The translations under genes and the position numbers were made by a program. The notes beneath the pieces were generated by a model. That model saw only the letters and a list, made by a program, of their open reading frames with translations. It did no database searches and had not been told where the DNA came from. Positions 1-11,169 of a stretch of 64,000 nt of DNA are shown in pieces. The stretch is taken from assembly GCA_024741835.1 (NCBI GenBank), contig JAENRP010000206.1, positions 1-64,000 of the forward strand, in the 5' to 3' direction. Source of the DNA: Diplocarpon mali. Lineage: Eukaryota; Ascomycota; Leotiomycetes; Helotiales; Drepanopezizaceae. Within the stretch, counting starts at the first letter, position 1, and every line of letters starts with the position of its first letter.

Positions 1-612
1 AGGCTAGAGTAGAGCACGTGGGCACTAGTGCAGGGGGATAAAACTCACAGCTGTACCATACCTAATACAACAACCTTTTTCCCCTTTTCTGAGGTATTAC
101 CACACCTACGTTTGCAATACCTGCCTATATGCTTATTAGCCTCAAAACGCCACCGCATGCGCTCCCGTCCTCTGCAAGGGGTGACAACACTCAGCGGTCT
201 GAAAGATACGCCGAGTGGTAAAAACACTAAGAAAGAGAAACCCCGAAGTCCAATCCATAGTGAAATAATAAGCGCGACGCCGCATTCCCCGGTCAGGCTT
301 AGAGTTTGACATCGCCGACCAAACCAAGCCAAGCCCGGCAAAGACGCGGAGCCACGCAGAGCGCACGCAGTTTAGCGACGCCAGAAACGCGACAAAGGAT
401 TCAGATGGATAAGGGTGTGTTGAGCCTCGGAACTGATAAGGCAGCTTTCTTTCTACTCTACATAACCATCTCCTGAACAGCTGCTACCTTGATCCTGCAT
501 TGTCTTGCACTCTCCGCTGTTTACTCCGCTTGCACCACCTTCTAGCTTCGCGTATTGGTATGTGCCAGGCTCCAATACAAGTGTCGCAAAGCACATAAGA
601 GAAAGCAACATC
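1..612. other. upstream region of the YeeE-type gene, no gene supported
   Basis: Ordinary base composition, with normal CA/TG content. Short open frames exist on both strands but overlap each other and none shows a recognisable domain. The last 180 bases before the start codon contain pyrimidine-rich stretches (around 446-460 and 505-540), which is common in front of ascomycete genes, so this is the likely promoter and 5' leader. No specific factor site can be supported. Confidence 0.4.
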
Positions 613-1681
613 ATGGCGACGACAATAAAGTCTATTCTGTCAGGCGCAACCTTCGGAGCAGCCTTGATCGCAGCGGGTGTCTACTCTCCCTCTGTCATCA
701 TAGGCCAGATGCGGCTGAGTGACTTCCACATGCTGAAGACTTTCCTAGCAGCAAGTGCCAGCAGCGCGTAGGTATTTTTCCTGAGCTCAGAACGCCAGAG
801 GTGGACTCGGAACCTGTAACAGTGCTGATCTTTACAGAATCGCCATAATCCTCACAAACAAATACAACATCTCGTCTTGTAAAGCCCGCACCCCTGCGAC
901 GGTCAACCTCTTCAGCCCCTTCGACGGTAACATCCTCGGCGGCGCGGCCCTTGGCTTTGGAATGGCGCTCACCGGCGCGTGTCCGGGCACCTTGATCCCG
1001 CAGCTCGTCGCAGGCGTCAGGTCCGGGCCCCCCGTTCTCCTCGGTGGGCTCCTCGGCGGCATCCTGTTCTCGAAGTTCGGCAAGCCGCTCCTAGCAAAGG
1101 TCCGGAATAGAGACCTGGTGGACAAGCCGACCGTCTTCCAGAGCCTGGAGATGACGCAGGGAGACGCGACGGCTATCTACGAAGCGCTCTGTATCGCAGT
1201 CATCGGCAGCCTGGCGCGCTTCTTCCCCGACGGCGAAGGTCTCCTGGTGCCGAGCGTTGTCGGAGGCATGCTGATTGGCGTGAGCCAGGGAGCGAGCTTA
1301 CTGCTCACCGGTGGTACGCTGGGAATCTCCGGGGCTTACGAGCAGCTCGGGGACCTGTTCTGGTGGGCTGCGCAGTCTGCCGTCGAGGGGGGGAAGAAGC
1401 CCAGACCGAGCATCAGAGCGACATCCTTCGCCTTGGGCACAGTTCTCGGAAGCTGGGGGCTTTTCGAGTACCTGGGCCTCACGATCCCCTCATCCGAGCT
1501 TGAGATCGGTCCCTTCAGAGCTGTGTTGGGCGGGATCCTACTCACTTTCGGATCGCGGATCGCAGGTGGGTGTACAAGTGGGCATGGAATCAGCGGCATG
1601 TCACAACTCTCTGTTGCCAGCATCGTCACCGTCACCTCGATATTTGGAGGGGGGATCGCGTTGGCTGCCTTGATAGGATAG
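613..1681 (+). CDS. YeeE/YedE-family sulphur-transport-domain membrane protein (two exons)
   Basis: Spliced gene with exons 613-767 and 838-1681, giving 332 residues. The reading phase carries cleanly across the join (codon GC|A). The start at 613 has A at -3 and G at +4. The protein is a polytopic membrane protein rich in Gly, Leu and Ile. It shows the two paired signature loops of the family: GFGMALTGACPG at residues 91-102 with Cys100, and RIAGGCTSGHG with Cys297 and the GHG turn. Bacterial relatives (YeeE/TsuA) are inner-membrane importers of thiosulfate that use conserved Cys residues in such loops. A sulphur-compound transport role here is inferred from the family, not shown. No partner gene is visible in the window. 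The frame is intact, composition is normal and there are no RIP stops, in contrast with everything right of 3.9 kb. It is the last intact gene before the repeat block. Family assignment is firm; substrate is not. Confidence 0.9.
768..837 (+). other. intron of the YeeE-type gene
   Basis: A 70-bp intron with donor GTAGGT at 768 and acceptor TTTACAG ending at 837. Removing it joins exon 1 (phase 2) to the frame that runs to the stop at 1679-1681. Without splicing, exon 1 ends at an in-frame TAG at 769-771. An alternative GT at 772 would not keep the frame, which supports the 768 donor. Confidence 0.85.
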
Positions 1682-2647
1682 GGTAGCAAGGTATCGTGGG
1701 TCAGCTCTGGGGATACTTCACTTCTGGTAAATTCTTCGAGATACCCACTTTGACGTGAGCATGCAGCACGTTGGATACCCTTCCCCTTTCAGATCTACAG
1801 TGCTCTGCAAGGGCCTACTCTGAAGGTTATGTAGAATACTGGCCAGCTCTTGTGCCGGCTGCAACTTTGTCGTTGGCCCAAGGAAGCTAAGCGAGCTTGT
1901 TGTCAGAGCTCGTGGGACCTTGCACTTCTCTACAAGTTTCATGATAAGTTCACAAAAGCAAGAGTAAAACCGCACGTCCAGCATCTGGCAGAAAGTTTTG
2001 TTTCCCATCGTTATCGTTGCGATGTTTCGTTTGCATTGGATCGGCCATAATTTCCTATGCCTGACAGCAACATCCGCTAGCCGCGACTCGCCAACCTCCG
2101 ACCCAGTTCCACAAAAATAGACCTTCCCTGACTTATTGATAACATACATCCTTTAGCCTCTGATACCTTCTCCCAACAGCAAACTGCTTTGCAAAAGTAC
2201 ATGGTAGATATTACTATTTCTACTATCAGCTACATGATTTCAAGCTTCTTAATCAAATATAATATATTCTTATGCTAGTAGTGAAGAATACAGTCACGTA
2301 TATTCCATCGTCTGTGTTATGCCGGTGAAAGCCGTGCTCAACTATGCAGCATCAACTTGCTTGGCTATACAATATTTAAACTAAGCTCAGGTTATACCCT
2401 TGCTAAATTCTGGCAATTACTCAAACCGTTCTACATTTGTGTACAATGATTTCAGTAATATCGCAAAAAAGCTCAAGCGATCAGGGCCATGATTCAGGGT
2501 AAAACGGCGGTTAAGTCAAATCCGTTGCGAGTGGCTCAGTCGTCGTCAGCCAGGTTGACCTCGGGAGTGTAATTGCTCACCGGGATCGAATAGCCGACTT
2601 TGTGGAGCAGTTCACGATATGATGGATTGGAAGTGCAAAATAGATCC
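1682..2647. other. downstream intergenic region, weak antisense ORF only
   Basis: A 143-codon frame reads on the minus strand at 1718-2149, converging on the transporter gene. It has no recognisable domain, no membrane or signal pattern and unremarkable composition, so I treat it as a possible but unsupported gene. The rest (2150-2647) is mildly AT-rich without visible features. The 3' untranslated region of the transporter gene must lie at its left end. Confidence 0.3.
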
Positions 2648-2811
2648 TGTTGCGCCATGAGGAGCCTGAGGCTCTAAGGACTGGTTTATGTAATCAGCCC
2701 CTGAAGTGGCCAAGGAGCAATCCTATTTAACGAGCTCAGATATTTAGCTATATTAGAATTTTACAAGCCTCTGCTCACCACTAAGAAAGATCGCTATTCT
2801 CAAGCACGACA
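2648..2811 (+). repeat. diverged solo LTR related to Copia-E
   Basis: A 164-bp segment starting TGTTGCG and ending CACGACA. It aligns along its length with the reverse complement of the two Copia-E LTRs (44523-44694 and 51543-51714), including the shared blocks around GCGCCATGAGGAGCC, CCCCTGAAGTGGCCA and AGAATTTTACAAGC. The flanks are GATCC and GATAC, a 4 of 5 match that could be a worn target duplication. It has small indels relative to Copia-E and still contains many CA/TG, so it is old but largely free of RIP. No internal element sequence is attached. Confidence 0.75.
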
Positions 2812-3635
2812 GATACCCAACTCATTTTCACCTCTCTCTGGTACAATCTCCTCAACACATCTCGCGACAACCACCCTCTGCCCCTTCATCTGGACATCAC
2901 CTAGCCCTCCATCATGCGGCACACATCGCCTCGAACCACCCTACGACCCTAATTCCCCTCTGGAATTAATCCGTCTAGGCTTGCTGGACTGAGTTGTCAA
3001 GCACCTGCTATAGCCAACACCGACCGTGAGATGCCGCGCTCTTTGAGCAACGTCTGGTGTGGTTCTTGCACAGGAGCTCAAGGTTCATCTCATCTTCCAA
3101 ACTAAGCTTTCAGCCTTCCTCGATCGAGCTGCGTTTGCGAAATCAAATAGTCTCCGACAGGTCGGCGCTGCGACACAGTAGTCGCGGGGTCTGTGAGCAT
3201 ATACTGTGCGTCCGAGCTGTCACTACCAGCTCGGTGCTGGAGCTTATCCGCATGTCTCTCACACAGGCCCCCGTTAAGGTTTACCAACAGCTCGGTGCAT
3301 GGGAGTAAGCCGTGGTACTCGGTGCAGCAGGGCGATTTGCATCTCTGCATGTACCTCTGTGCTGTTTTCTGCTGCCCGCAGCAGCTGGACGTTTGCCTCG
3401 GCTGCCGTCCGGGTTTCTTTAACTGTTCGCAGCGACAGTGCGTGGTGTTTCTCGGGTTTGCTTGCCGTATTGTCGGTGGCAGAGGTTGCCATAGCTACGT
3501 CTAAATTAACTTGTCAACGCGTGCACTAAAAATCACACTAGCAAGACTTAAGATCCCTAATTTTTAGATTCAGTTCTCTAGTGGCAGCGAATTGGAGCAG
3601 ACTGTCCTCGACAGCGGGCCAACTGATCCCCGCCC
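2812..3635. other. intergenic region with weak minus-strand ORFs
   Basis: Normal-composition DNA. Two minus-strand frames adjoin in different phases: 3274-3492 (72 codons, starts MATSATDNTASKPEKHH) and 3102-3350 (82 codons, polar, with a run of Asp/Ser/Gln/Arg). They could be one small decayed or spliced gene, but I found no convincing intron joining them and no domain. Plus-strand frames over the same stretch are their shadows. Function unknown. Confidence 0.2.
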
Positions 3636-3904
3636 TGTAACTATGTTTCTAGGTTTCTTCAGGAGGAAGGGTGGTGGGGAGGATAGGTTTCTCTTTTATT
3701 TTCCCTCCCTCTTTTTTCTTCTTCTATCTCTTCTTCTTCTCATTGACTCATACCTTTTGAAGCACAGATCATCATATGGCCGCGGTGCTGTGGAACGAAA
3801 CGAAGCTACCCCAGCAGAACGATGGAGGTATCAAATAACTGGAGTGACAGGGAGTTGTATTAGACTCGGAGGAGTAACCTCCGAGGGAAGATATTTATAG
3901 TACA
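3636..3904 (-). repeat. possible LTR at the edge of the repeat block (tentative)
   Basis: The segment begins TGTAAC and ends AGTACA, so it has TG...CA termini, and it sits exactly where normal composition gives way to RIP-mutated Gypsy-A. It could be the 3' LTR of the minus-strand Gypsy-A. Against this, it still holds many CA/TG while the neighbouring internal sequence has few, and no second copy of it occurs in the window. It contains the pyrimidine tract at 3688-3741. Offered only as a candidate. Confidence 0.25.
3688..3741 (+). repeat. polypyrimidine tract
   Basis: About 54 bases of almost pure T and C, with TTC and TCT repeats, ending just before CATTGACTCA. A low-complexity tract; on the other strand it is a polypurine run, but it does not abut an LTR in the way a priming tract would. 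Confidence 0.6.
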
Positions 3905-4299
3905 TCTAGGTGCCTAAGGCACCCCATAGGCTGACTAATAATACCCTTTCCATTCAAGAAGGTGTTTACTCCCTATGGCACATACGAAGCCCCTTGAGTA
4001 GTATAGTGCCAGATATCCTACTAATCTAATAAGAAGATAGCTATATAATAAAATAAGTAAAGGCTATTAGACTGATTATAACCTACGCTCTACTTTAGAC
4101 TAGGTATATCAGAGTTTTAGCTTAAGTAATACGTAGTATAGAAAACGAATAAGAAAGCCGCTTATAATACCTATTTATCTCTTACTTATAAAACGCTATA
4201 TAGATAGTATAGCCTTAGAAACTCCCCTAGTGCTACCAACTGACGATTAATAATTTAGAGCAATAGGCAAAGAACGCATATATTGCGGCTAATTAATAT

Positions 4300-5740
4300 C
4301 GACTAGCTTATAAGAATTAAAGAAGATATAATAAATGCCCTTGAAGTTGGAATGTCTAAAGATCTTATATGCTATAAGTACTAGTAATTGTTCATACTGC
4401 CTTTGGCAGCTTAAAAGCCGCATTACTAAGTCGGATATTCTGGAAAATAGGAAGCTCTTGTTTAGCGGTTGTAATTAAGTGGCCTTCGCGCAATCTGAAA
4501 GCCTTTAAGTAGTCGCTATAAAAGTGATCATATATAGTAGTACCATCGATTTGATAGAGAGTATAAGACCTCCCTATCTTACTAGTATAGCCGATAATAA
4601 TAAAGGGACTACGCTATGCTAGCTATAACTTCTTGCCTAATTGCCTCTTATTGAATAATATAACTAATTGACTAGGAATCAGAGCTTTATTTAAGTGAAC
4701 TCCTAGATCATAGCGTTCTTTTGTGCGCTAGCGAGTATAATCGGATCTAATATCGACGATTCCTCAGATCTCCTATCTTCTAACTATATAGTCGATCATA
4801 AGGTCGGTATAGTCGTTGCTATTCGGAAGCGCAGCTTTTAATTCGCCTTTCGGACTATTGATAAGCGCAGCTAGTAATTGATAATAAAATGCTAGGAACT
4901 ATTGATTAACTATATTAAAGCTATTAAAACTAAGCAAGATTTCGAATAGGCTATAGCTAAGGTAGGCGATATAGCGATTATTAAAGTTATAAAGTGCTCG
5001 ATTAAGCCATTTTAGCCAGAGTTAAGGCGCAGGGTACGTTTTCTTTAGTACTTACTAGAATATATCTACTGCTTTCTCGATTATTCCAATAGCCTTCTTA
5101 GCTCTAAAGGGAGATATGGTCCAGATTGCGCCTTATTCTTTTGCCTAATTGACCACTTCTATACCGAAATAAGGGCTTGGATTAGTATAAATACCAACTA
5201 GTATACTATATACGCTAAAGATATCAGATAGGAAATCAATAATAGCAGCCGAATTATTAGCATCGAATGCCTAAGTTTATATATAGCGAGAAAAGTAGTC
5301 GATAACTAGCAAGATCTAGCGAACTTTATTTGGCTAATTAAAATCAGGGAAAGGTCTAATCCAATCAGTACTAAGTAACTCTATAATACTAGAAACTATG
5401 ACCTTAATAAGAGTCTAGGTCCATCGAGCGGTACTATGCTAAGTATAGCGCAAATAGCTAAGTATATAGTCTTTTGTATCTTTTGCCATACTAGGCCAGA
5501 AAACATCAGATAGCTTTTAAATAGTAATAGCGGTCCAAAAGTGGCCTCCTTTGTTATAGGTAGTATATAGAATGGCTGACACTTTGCTAGGCAATATATA
5601 ACGCTTGATCGCCCTTCGGATTTGGATATATAAGTTGCCTTAGCTATTAGTGCTATGCCAGTCTACCTTCTTATAGAAAGCGGTTTATTAAGTCTTAGTA
5701 ATATACTAATTTAGGTATTTAGCTGAAATAAGAAAGCTAA
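4300..5740 (-). pseudogene. Gypsy-A integrase remnant
   Basis: Downstream of RNase H on the minus strand the frame shows a decayed His-His-Cys-Cys zinc region (KGGHFWTAITI, then YILSYLRYTQHSTAR with one Cys read as Tyr), then the core segment ELLSTDWIRPFPDF, which holds the first catalytic Asp. Further on there is KKAIGIIEKAVDIF with the Glu helix of the D,D-E enzyme. Together this is a typical fungal Gypsy integrase. Stops interrupt it throughout. The last ~400 bases to 3905 have no recognisable domain. Confidence 0.7.
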
Positions 5741-6129
5741 CTACTTTGGAGTATTAGTCGCAATTATAGTATTTAATTCGCAGTAGATGATTTCGTTAGA
5801 TACCTTCTAAAGCGAATAATCGTAAGATAATTAAAAGGTACTTAGACTTCGATCGTTCGATATATATAGGGTTGGTATATTATAATTTAACTACAAATGA
5901 TAATACTCTTAATAAAACTATTAAGAACTTCCTTAGTATTATATAGCGTAACTCCTTATTATAAAGTAGATTGCCGACTTATTTTATCAGTTCTTTATAG
6001 CCACCCTTCCTATCTCTTTAAACCTACTCTAGTTTAGCATTAGATAGATCAAAGTGGCTAAAATTGTTAAGGTAGTCGGAATCTCTGTTTAAATTAAGGA
6101 AGATAATTCTAAAGAGGGCGTTGGCGATC

Positions 6130-7460
6130 TTATTCCTTAAACCTAGGATCTAGCGTATTTCGATATTCAACTAGCGTAGCTTAGATGCCCACCTTGCGTA
6201 AATGCCCTTAATGCTAGATGACTTTAAGAAGTAAGTTAAAGGCTAATAGTTAGTAAAGATAGTTGCTATAATCGGCCCTTTAAATATATAGTCGAACTTG
6301 CGATTAAACTCTACAATCGCATATAACTCGCGTTTATACATTCTATAATTATATTATAACCTTAAGAATATAAAAGCGTTGTATAAGATTGCCACTTCAG
6401 TCCCTCCTTGCTGCTAGGTAATGTAATAACCAGCTCCTTATTTGCTTGCATTAGAATAGAAGTAGACCGCAGATCTTCTACCGTCCTAGCTATATATATT
6501 AAGGATATCTAAACACTTCTAGCGTAGTATCTTAAAAGACACTTATTCAGCCTTCCTTTAACGCTAATCAATATTACCAATTAGCTATAATAGTAGCAAC
6601 TTGATCTCTGCGAAGTTCTTTATAAATCGTCGGGTAATACTAATAGCGCTAATGAACTTATAAACTTAGGTAGCAGATTTAAGAACTGGCTATACCTAAA
6701 TCTTATTCAGTCGCTCTAGTTTAATCGAGATCAGACCTCTTAACTTATAAGTGATACTAAGCGCAATAACCTTATCTATAAATAATTCTATCTTTTTAAA
6801 GGAAAGCTACATTTGCGCTTATACTATCCTTAGAAATAATTCATCTACTATAAATCGGTAGCCCTTCTTAAAATCCTAATAACCCCTAAAGATATTATCA
6901 ATATAGAAGCCATATATAGGAAGAGAGTTCTCGTCTAGAGCAACAATCACTAATAGTTGGCCAGCAAAGTCACCATAGCCTGGTTCATTAAGTAGTATCT
7001 GGCCTAATATAATATACATTAGTTTAATCATACTATAGCTAGAAGTCATTAATCCCTGCGGCATTCTAGTCTATTAGAGCTGCTTAATACCAGATATTAT
7101 AAAGGCGAAGTAATAGCGATCTGCTAAATAAACTAGCATATACTAATATGCGTTCTTAAGGTCGAATTTGAGAAACAGCTTATACAAGGGATAACCTAGG
7201 TAATTATACAGCTTTATAGACAGTTCTATATAACAACTAAGCATTCTCTTAACTACGTTGCAGTAGTTAAAGGTAATTTAGGGTTTGTCCTATAGTTGCG
7301 AGTTCTCTACCTTATCGACAACAACAGCTTGCGTATTCCAATTAGACAACTGGCTATTCGCTACTATTATGCGTTTATAGAAACCGCAGCTTAGTCCCTT
7401 ATTAATATATTATTAAAGCTAATACTCCTTTGCAGCTAGCTAACGCTTTTGCCAAGCTAT
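6130..7460 (-). pseudogene. Gypsy-A reverse transcriptase and RNase H remnant
   Basis: At 6876-7064 (minus) a 62-codon open piece begins MPQGLMTSS and ends GFYIDNIFRGY. This matches the family's MP-x-GL motif and the catalytic Tyr-x-Asp-Asp box, here YIDN, the second Asp read as Asn after a G-to-A change. Further left, around 6130-6330, the RNase H C-terminal pattern appears: TNYQPLTYFLKSSS, then NIEIRQILGLRNKIANAL, equivalent to the usual tether and ADALSR end. It would make cDNA of the element in particles; it is dead here through many TAA/TAG stops and the altered catalytic Asp. Confidence 0.8.
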
Positions 7461-8429
7461 CGAATATGGCTTAATTCCCTCCTTCAATCGGACTCTATAA
7501 GTATATAGGTCGGTTAGTAGTAAGTTCTGCAACTCCTTCGCATTTAGATCCTAATATATATATAGTAGCCTTTTCAGCCGACTTTTCTATTCGTTAGTTA
7601 AGTTTCCTATTTTAGTTCTAAGGGTCTTAAACCATTTATTAATAATCAGATCTAATTTATTCGATAGCGGTTGTTAGCATAGGCGTCGATAGGTTAGGTA
7701 TAGTATTACTACCTAGTTCGGATGTGATTCTATCTTACCATCCGACTCCTTATAGCGTAGCGACTTCCTTTAGTATAACGACTCTCTTAAGTCTATTATT
7801 ATACTAATATCTGAACTCAATCCTTCTAATCTAGCACTTAGGCCTAGTAGACTACGAACTTATTATCCTACTACCTTGCTACGGTTCTTCTTTATTAATC
7901 GCAAGGCGATAGATTCCTTATAGTCGCATATTCCCTTTATATATACCTGCAGAGCTTCGAATATTAGTCTTATAGGTTAGTCTCGACTATATATAGCATT
8001 TATCGCAGTTCTCCCTTTAGGGTATTAGGGAGTGTGTTTTTCTTCTATATATAGTATACTAGTCAGTCTAGTTATTGCTTTAATTGACTATATACTATTA
8101 ATACTTTTATTAACGATCTTAAGTTAACTATTTCCATTTAGTTTTTTAAATTTGTAAATGAATCTATTTTATTACTCTCGCTTCTGCTTTTATTAAAGCT
8201 ATCTCCTGGCTCATTTTACTAACTAGATTTCCTAGTAGTTAGTCTTCCTAAAGTTATTAAGCCTAGGTCTGGCATACTAATTGGGTATAGAAATAGCTTA
8301 TAGTGCTTAAATAGTACGAATTTAAGACCCTCGATAATTACCTTCTTTTCACCATTTGCTAAATCGCCTATTATAGTTCGTAAGTTGCGAATATTAATAG
8401 TACCATTAACCTTCTATAATTATAGCAGA

Positions 8430-8770
8430 CTAAGTAGTAGATGCAGGTCGTTACTAAAGGGTCGTATAAACGCCTTATCCTTACGCCAGATCTTATATAT
8501 GCCAACTTCGAATTTAACTTAATATATAAGCTTAGCTTCGCCACTATCCGCGGTATTTATAGTAAGGCCACTAAAGCCCCTTTTTAATAACAGAATTAGC
8601 TTCAATTTCAACTTCTTAACTAAAATATAAGATATGACGTTTATATTAAAGCCCTAATCAACCTAAGTAAAGTAGGTTGGTAAAGCTACCTCTACTTAGC
8701 TTCCATTCTTACTTAGCATCTTAATAAAACAATTAATTTAGAAAGCCTTTTTCTTAGCTAATAGGAAGGG
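8430..8770 (-). pseudogene. Gypsy-A retropepsin-like protease remnant
   Basis: The region corresponds to the sequence DQGSNINIISYAL at 21774 and following in the plus-strand copy, which matches the Asp-Ser-Gly-x-x-x-x-x-Ile pattern of retropepsins with a changed active-site neighbourhood. After the stretch KRGFSGLTINT the minus copy continues into the second half of the protease, where the plus copy is interrupted by Copia-D. The enzyme would cleave Gag-Pol; here it is broken by stops. Confidence 0.55.
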
Positions 8771-9264
8771 GATAACTTTAGCTATTCCTAATGTATTTTA
8801 AGCATTATTTGAAACTTTCACTTTAATAGAGAAGTATACCAACTTACTTAACTTGAGTTTTATCGACTTATAATTCTTATAGGTTAATAGGCGTCGGAAC
8901 TCCTTACTACCTTCGGGTAATACCTAGAAGAACTCGGTCAGGCTTAGTAGTACTTTAATTCTATCTGCCAATTCCTAATAGTCTATTAGGCCTATCCCTT
9001 TATAAGCAACAATCTCTCTAAGGTAATAGACTGCACGCTTCCCTTTCTTATAAGCCACCTTTTCTACCTTAGTAGTATTACTATTATTAGTAGCTTTATT
9101 AGCTTTTCTATTAGTAGACTTATTAGGCTTAGTTATTAATATTAGCATTAGTTCGTTATTATTAGAATTTATTAACTCTTCAATCGATATGCGTAATCGC
9201 TTCTTAAGATAACCGGCCATCTTCGAATCTAAAGATAAAGCGCCTAAGGAATAGCTATTAGATG

Positions 9265-10640
9265 CTAGTACCTTAATATAATCATCAAATAATACTTAAT
9301 TGCTAGTAGTTTTATTCCTCTAACTCGAAGATAATAAGGATAATTCTTTATTGCTCTTTTTAAATATTGCAATAGGACTCTGGCTATACTTGCTAGAACT
9401 AGTAATATTAGCGAGGTATAAACCGATATTGCCTCCCTAGATGGCTTATTATAAGTATGCCTTTTCCTATACAGCAAGCTTACTACTAGTATATTCAATG
9501 GCCCTATGGCCGAAGTCACTATAACGTACGCATAGGACGCCATCCTTCTTAGAATTATATATCTAGGAGCTATTAATAATAGGATAGAGCGACTATAAAT
9601 AAGGCGGGATAGCATAGGCTTTTGTATTTTAATAAGCCTACTAATTAGGGTTGGTCTTCGCAAGCTAGATATTCTATATATTATTAGTTTCTTATAGAGT
9701 ATTGCGACCGTTCTAGTTACCGTTTTAACTACTGCTCCAGTTAGTAGTTATAAGGTATAAGGGTGTATTTCCATATAGCTCGATCAGAGGAGTCGATCTT
9801 AGCGAATAAGTTGATGGCTTCTAGTTGACTAGGACTATAGGCTTCCTTGCGTTTAATAGTAATAGAACCGCGGAAGTTGATATGCTGTACTACTTATAGT
9901 ATAGCTATTGCAGTTGTTTAATCTTAAGCCTCTCTTACCGGTATTGCTCTATTTCATAGGTTGTATTTAATATATTCTGAGCATCCTTAACAATATCTAA
10001 GGCCTTCTATAGTGCACTAGTTGACAAAGCCGACTTTAAGAGTATAGCTATATATAGCTTATTATTATAAATGCCTTCGATAAAAGCTGCGATGATACTA
10101 TCTAAGACGACCTGCTCAATTGAACTAAGTGCTAGACTAGTTATCAATCGACCAGCATCCTTACTATATATATAATAAAGTAAGTAGGTAGTCCTTTAGT
10201 AATATGCCGCAAGTGACTTATTAGGATTTTAGGCAAGGTTCTTAATATTGTACTAGATATTATTCTTAGTATGGTCAGCCACCTTAGTAGGATATTCAGC
10301 CTTTAGCGCTTGCTTGAAGTTGGTAATATAGTTAATAATAGCATTCTCCTTTTTATTAATAATAGCTTGGAATTTAATGCTAGAATCTAACTATTCTGCT
10401 GCCTAGCCTTCAAATAGGATATTAATAGCTTTAAAGAATATCTTAGGATCTAGCGTTATATACCCTGCACTTTTAAAGTCATACTGCAAACAGTTAAGCC
10501 ACCTAGAAGCATTGCCTTCAGCTCTAGTGAACCTTTTAGACAGTTTATACTTAAGAAGGGTAGTACCTATTTGTGGTACAAGGGGTTTATTAAGAGCTAT
10601 AATATCGAACTCGAGCTGTCTCAAATGAGCCAACGTTAGT
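9265..10640 (-). pseudogene. Gypsy-A gag remnant with CCHC knuckle
   Basis: Nucleocapsid/capsid region of Gypsy-A, minus strand. The piece at 10403-10633 is open for 76 codons and reads NASRWLNCLQYDFKSAGY; the same block recurs in the plus-strand copy near 19915-19985. Around 9490-9545 a frame encodes a decayed zinc knuckle of the pattern Cys-x2-Cys-x3-Gly-His-x4-Cys; the second Cys reads Tyr and the last reads Tyr, both consistent with TGY to TAY RIP changes. The open frame at 9265-9663 in another phase is a shadow of this region. Gag would package element RNA in virus-like particles; this copy cannot be translated intact. Confidence 0.7.
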
Positions 10641-10854
10641 GCTATAGACGCGTCTTCGATTGAAAGTGCTCTCTAGAGCTTTAAACTCAATAATTTGCTA
10701 GTATTAGTTAATAATACAAGTGAACTAGTTGATAATAGCAACAATTAATCTATTAGATAATCTAATAAGGTGCTAGACGACGCTAGTATATATGGCACGC
10801 AGGTATAAGGTTCTAAAATAGGTAGCACCTTACAATCGTCTTTAAAGACCTCGG

Positions 10855-11169
10855 TATAACGGCTGCACCCCCAACTGGTGCAATTACCTAGGAGTACGGC
10901 ATTATAGCGTTTTAAGGTTTTGCAATCTCGATTCGATATAGGGTTATTTCGAATCGACCCCAAAGGTGCAAAAGGATATTCTTATATAATATTATATAAA
11001 TAGGCAAAGAGCCTTAAGCTGCTAATATATATAAGGGAGAAGGGCTCTCCTATAGGGAAGGCTCTTTAACTTCTTTATTTCCTTTATATTAGACTTATAG
11101 AATACGCCTTTTGCACTACTTCTTACTCTTATACTTGATCTCGCATTTTAATAGTTCTATATTATTATA
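10855..11169 (+). repeat. Gypsy-B 5' LTR (LTR1)
   Basis: 315 bp, beginning TATAACGG (TGTAACGG before RIP) and ending ATTATTATA (GTCGTTACA in other copies), so the ends are a TGTAACG/CGTTACA inverted pair. It is 8 bp longer than the other three copies because of a small extra block in the segment near 10895-10910. It cuts into the 5' end of Gypsy-A copy 1. Confidence 0.8.

Larger units (their letters stand above)
3905..10854 (-). mobile_element. Gypsy-A copy 1 (Ty3/Gypsy retrotransposon, RIP-degraded, minus strand)
   Basis: A Ty3/Gypsy-type element read right to left: gag, protease, reverse transcriptase, RNase H and integrase occur in that order on the minus strand. Every frame is broken by TAA/TAG stops at places expected for Gln or Trp, and CpA/TpG are strongly depleted, as produced by repeat-induced point mutation. 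The right (5') end is cut by the Gypsy-B LTR at 10855, so its own 5' LTR is missing. The left end meets unmutated DNA near 3905. A second copy in the opposite orientation lies at 19468-21883 and is about as degraded. The domains are entered separately. Confidence 0.85.

Noticed and set aside
142..366. Overlapping ORFs at the left edge
   Set aside because: Several frames on both strands overlap with no domain or codon preference to choose among them.
9265..9663. 132-codon minus-strand frame as an independent gene
   Set aside because: The zinc knuckle of Gypsy-A gag lies in another phase over the same bases; this frame lacks any domain and is a shadow.
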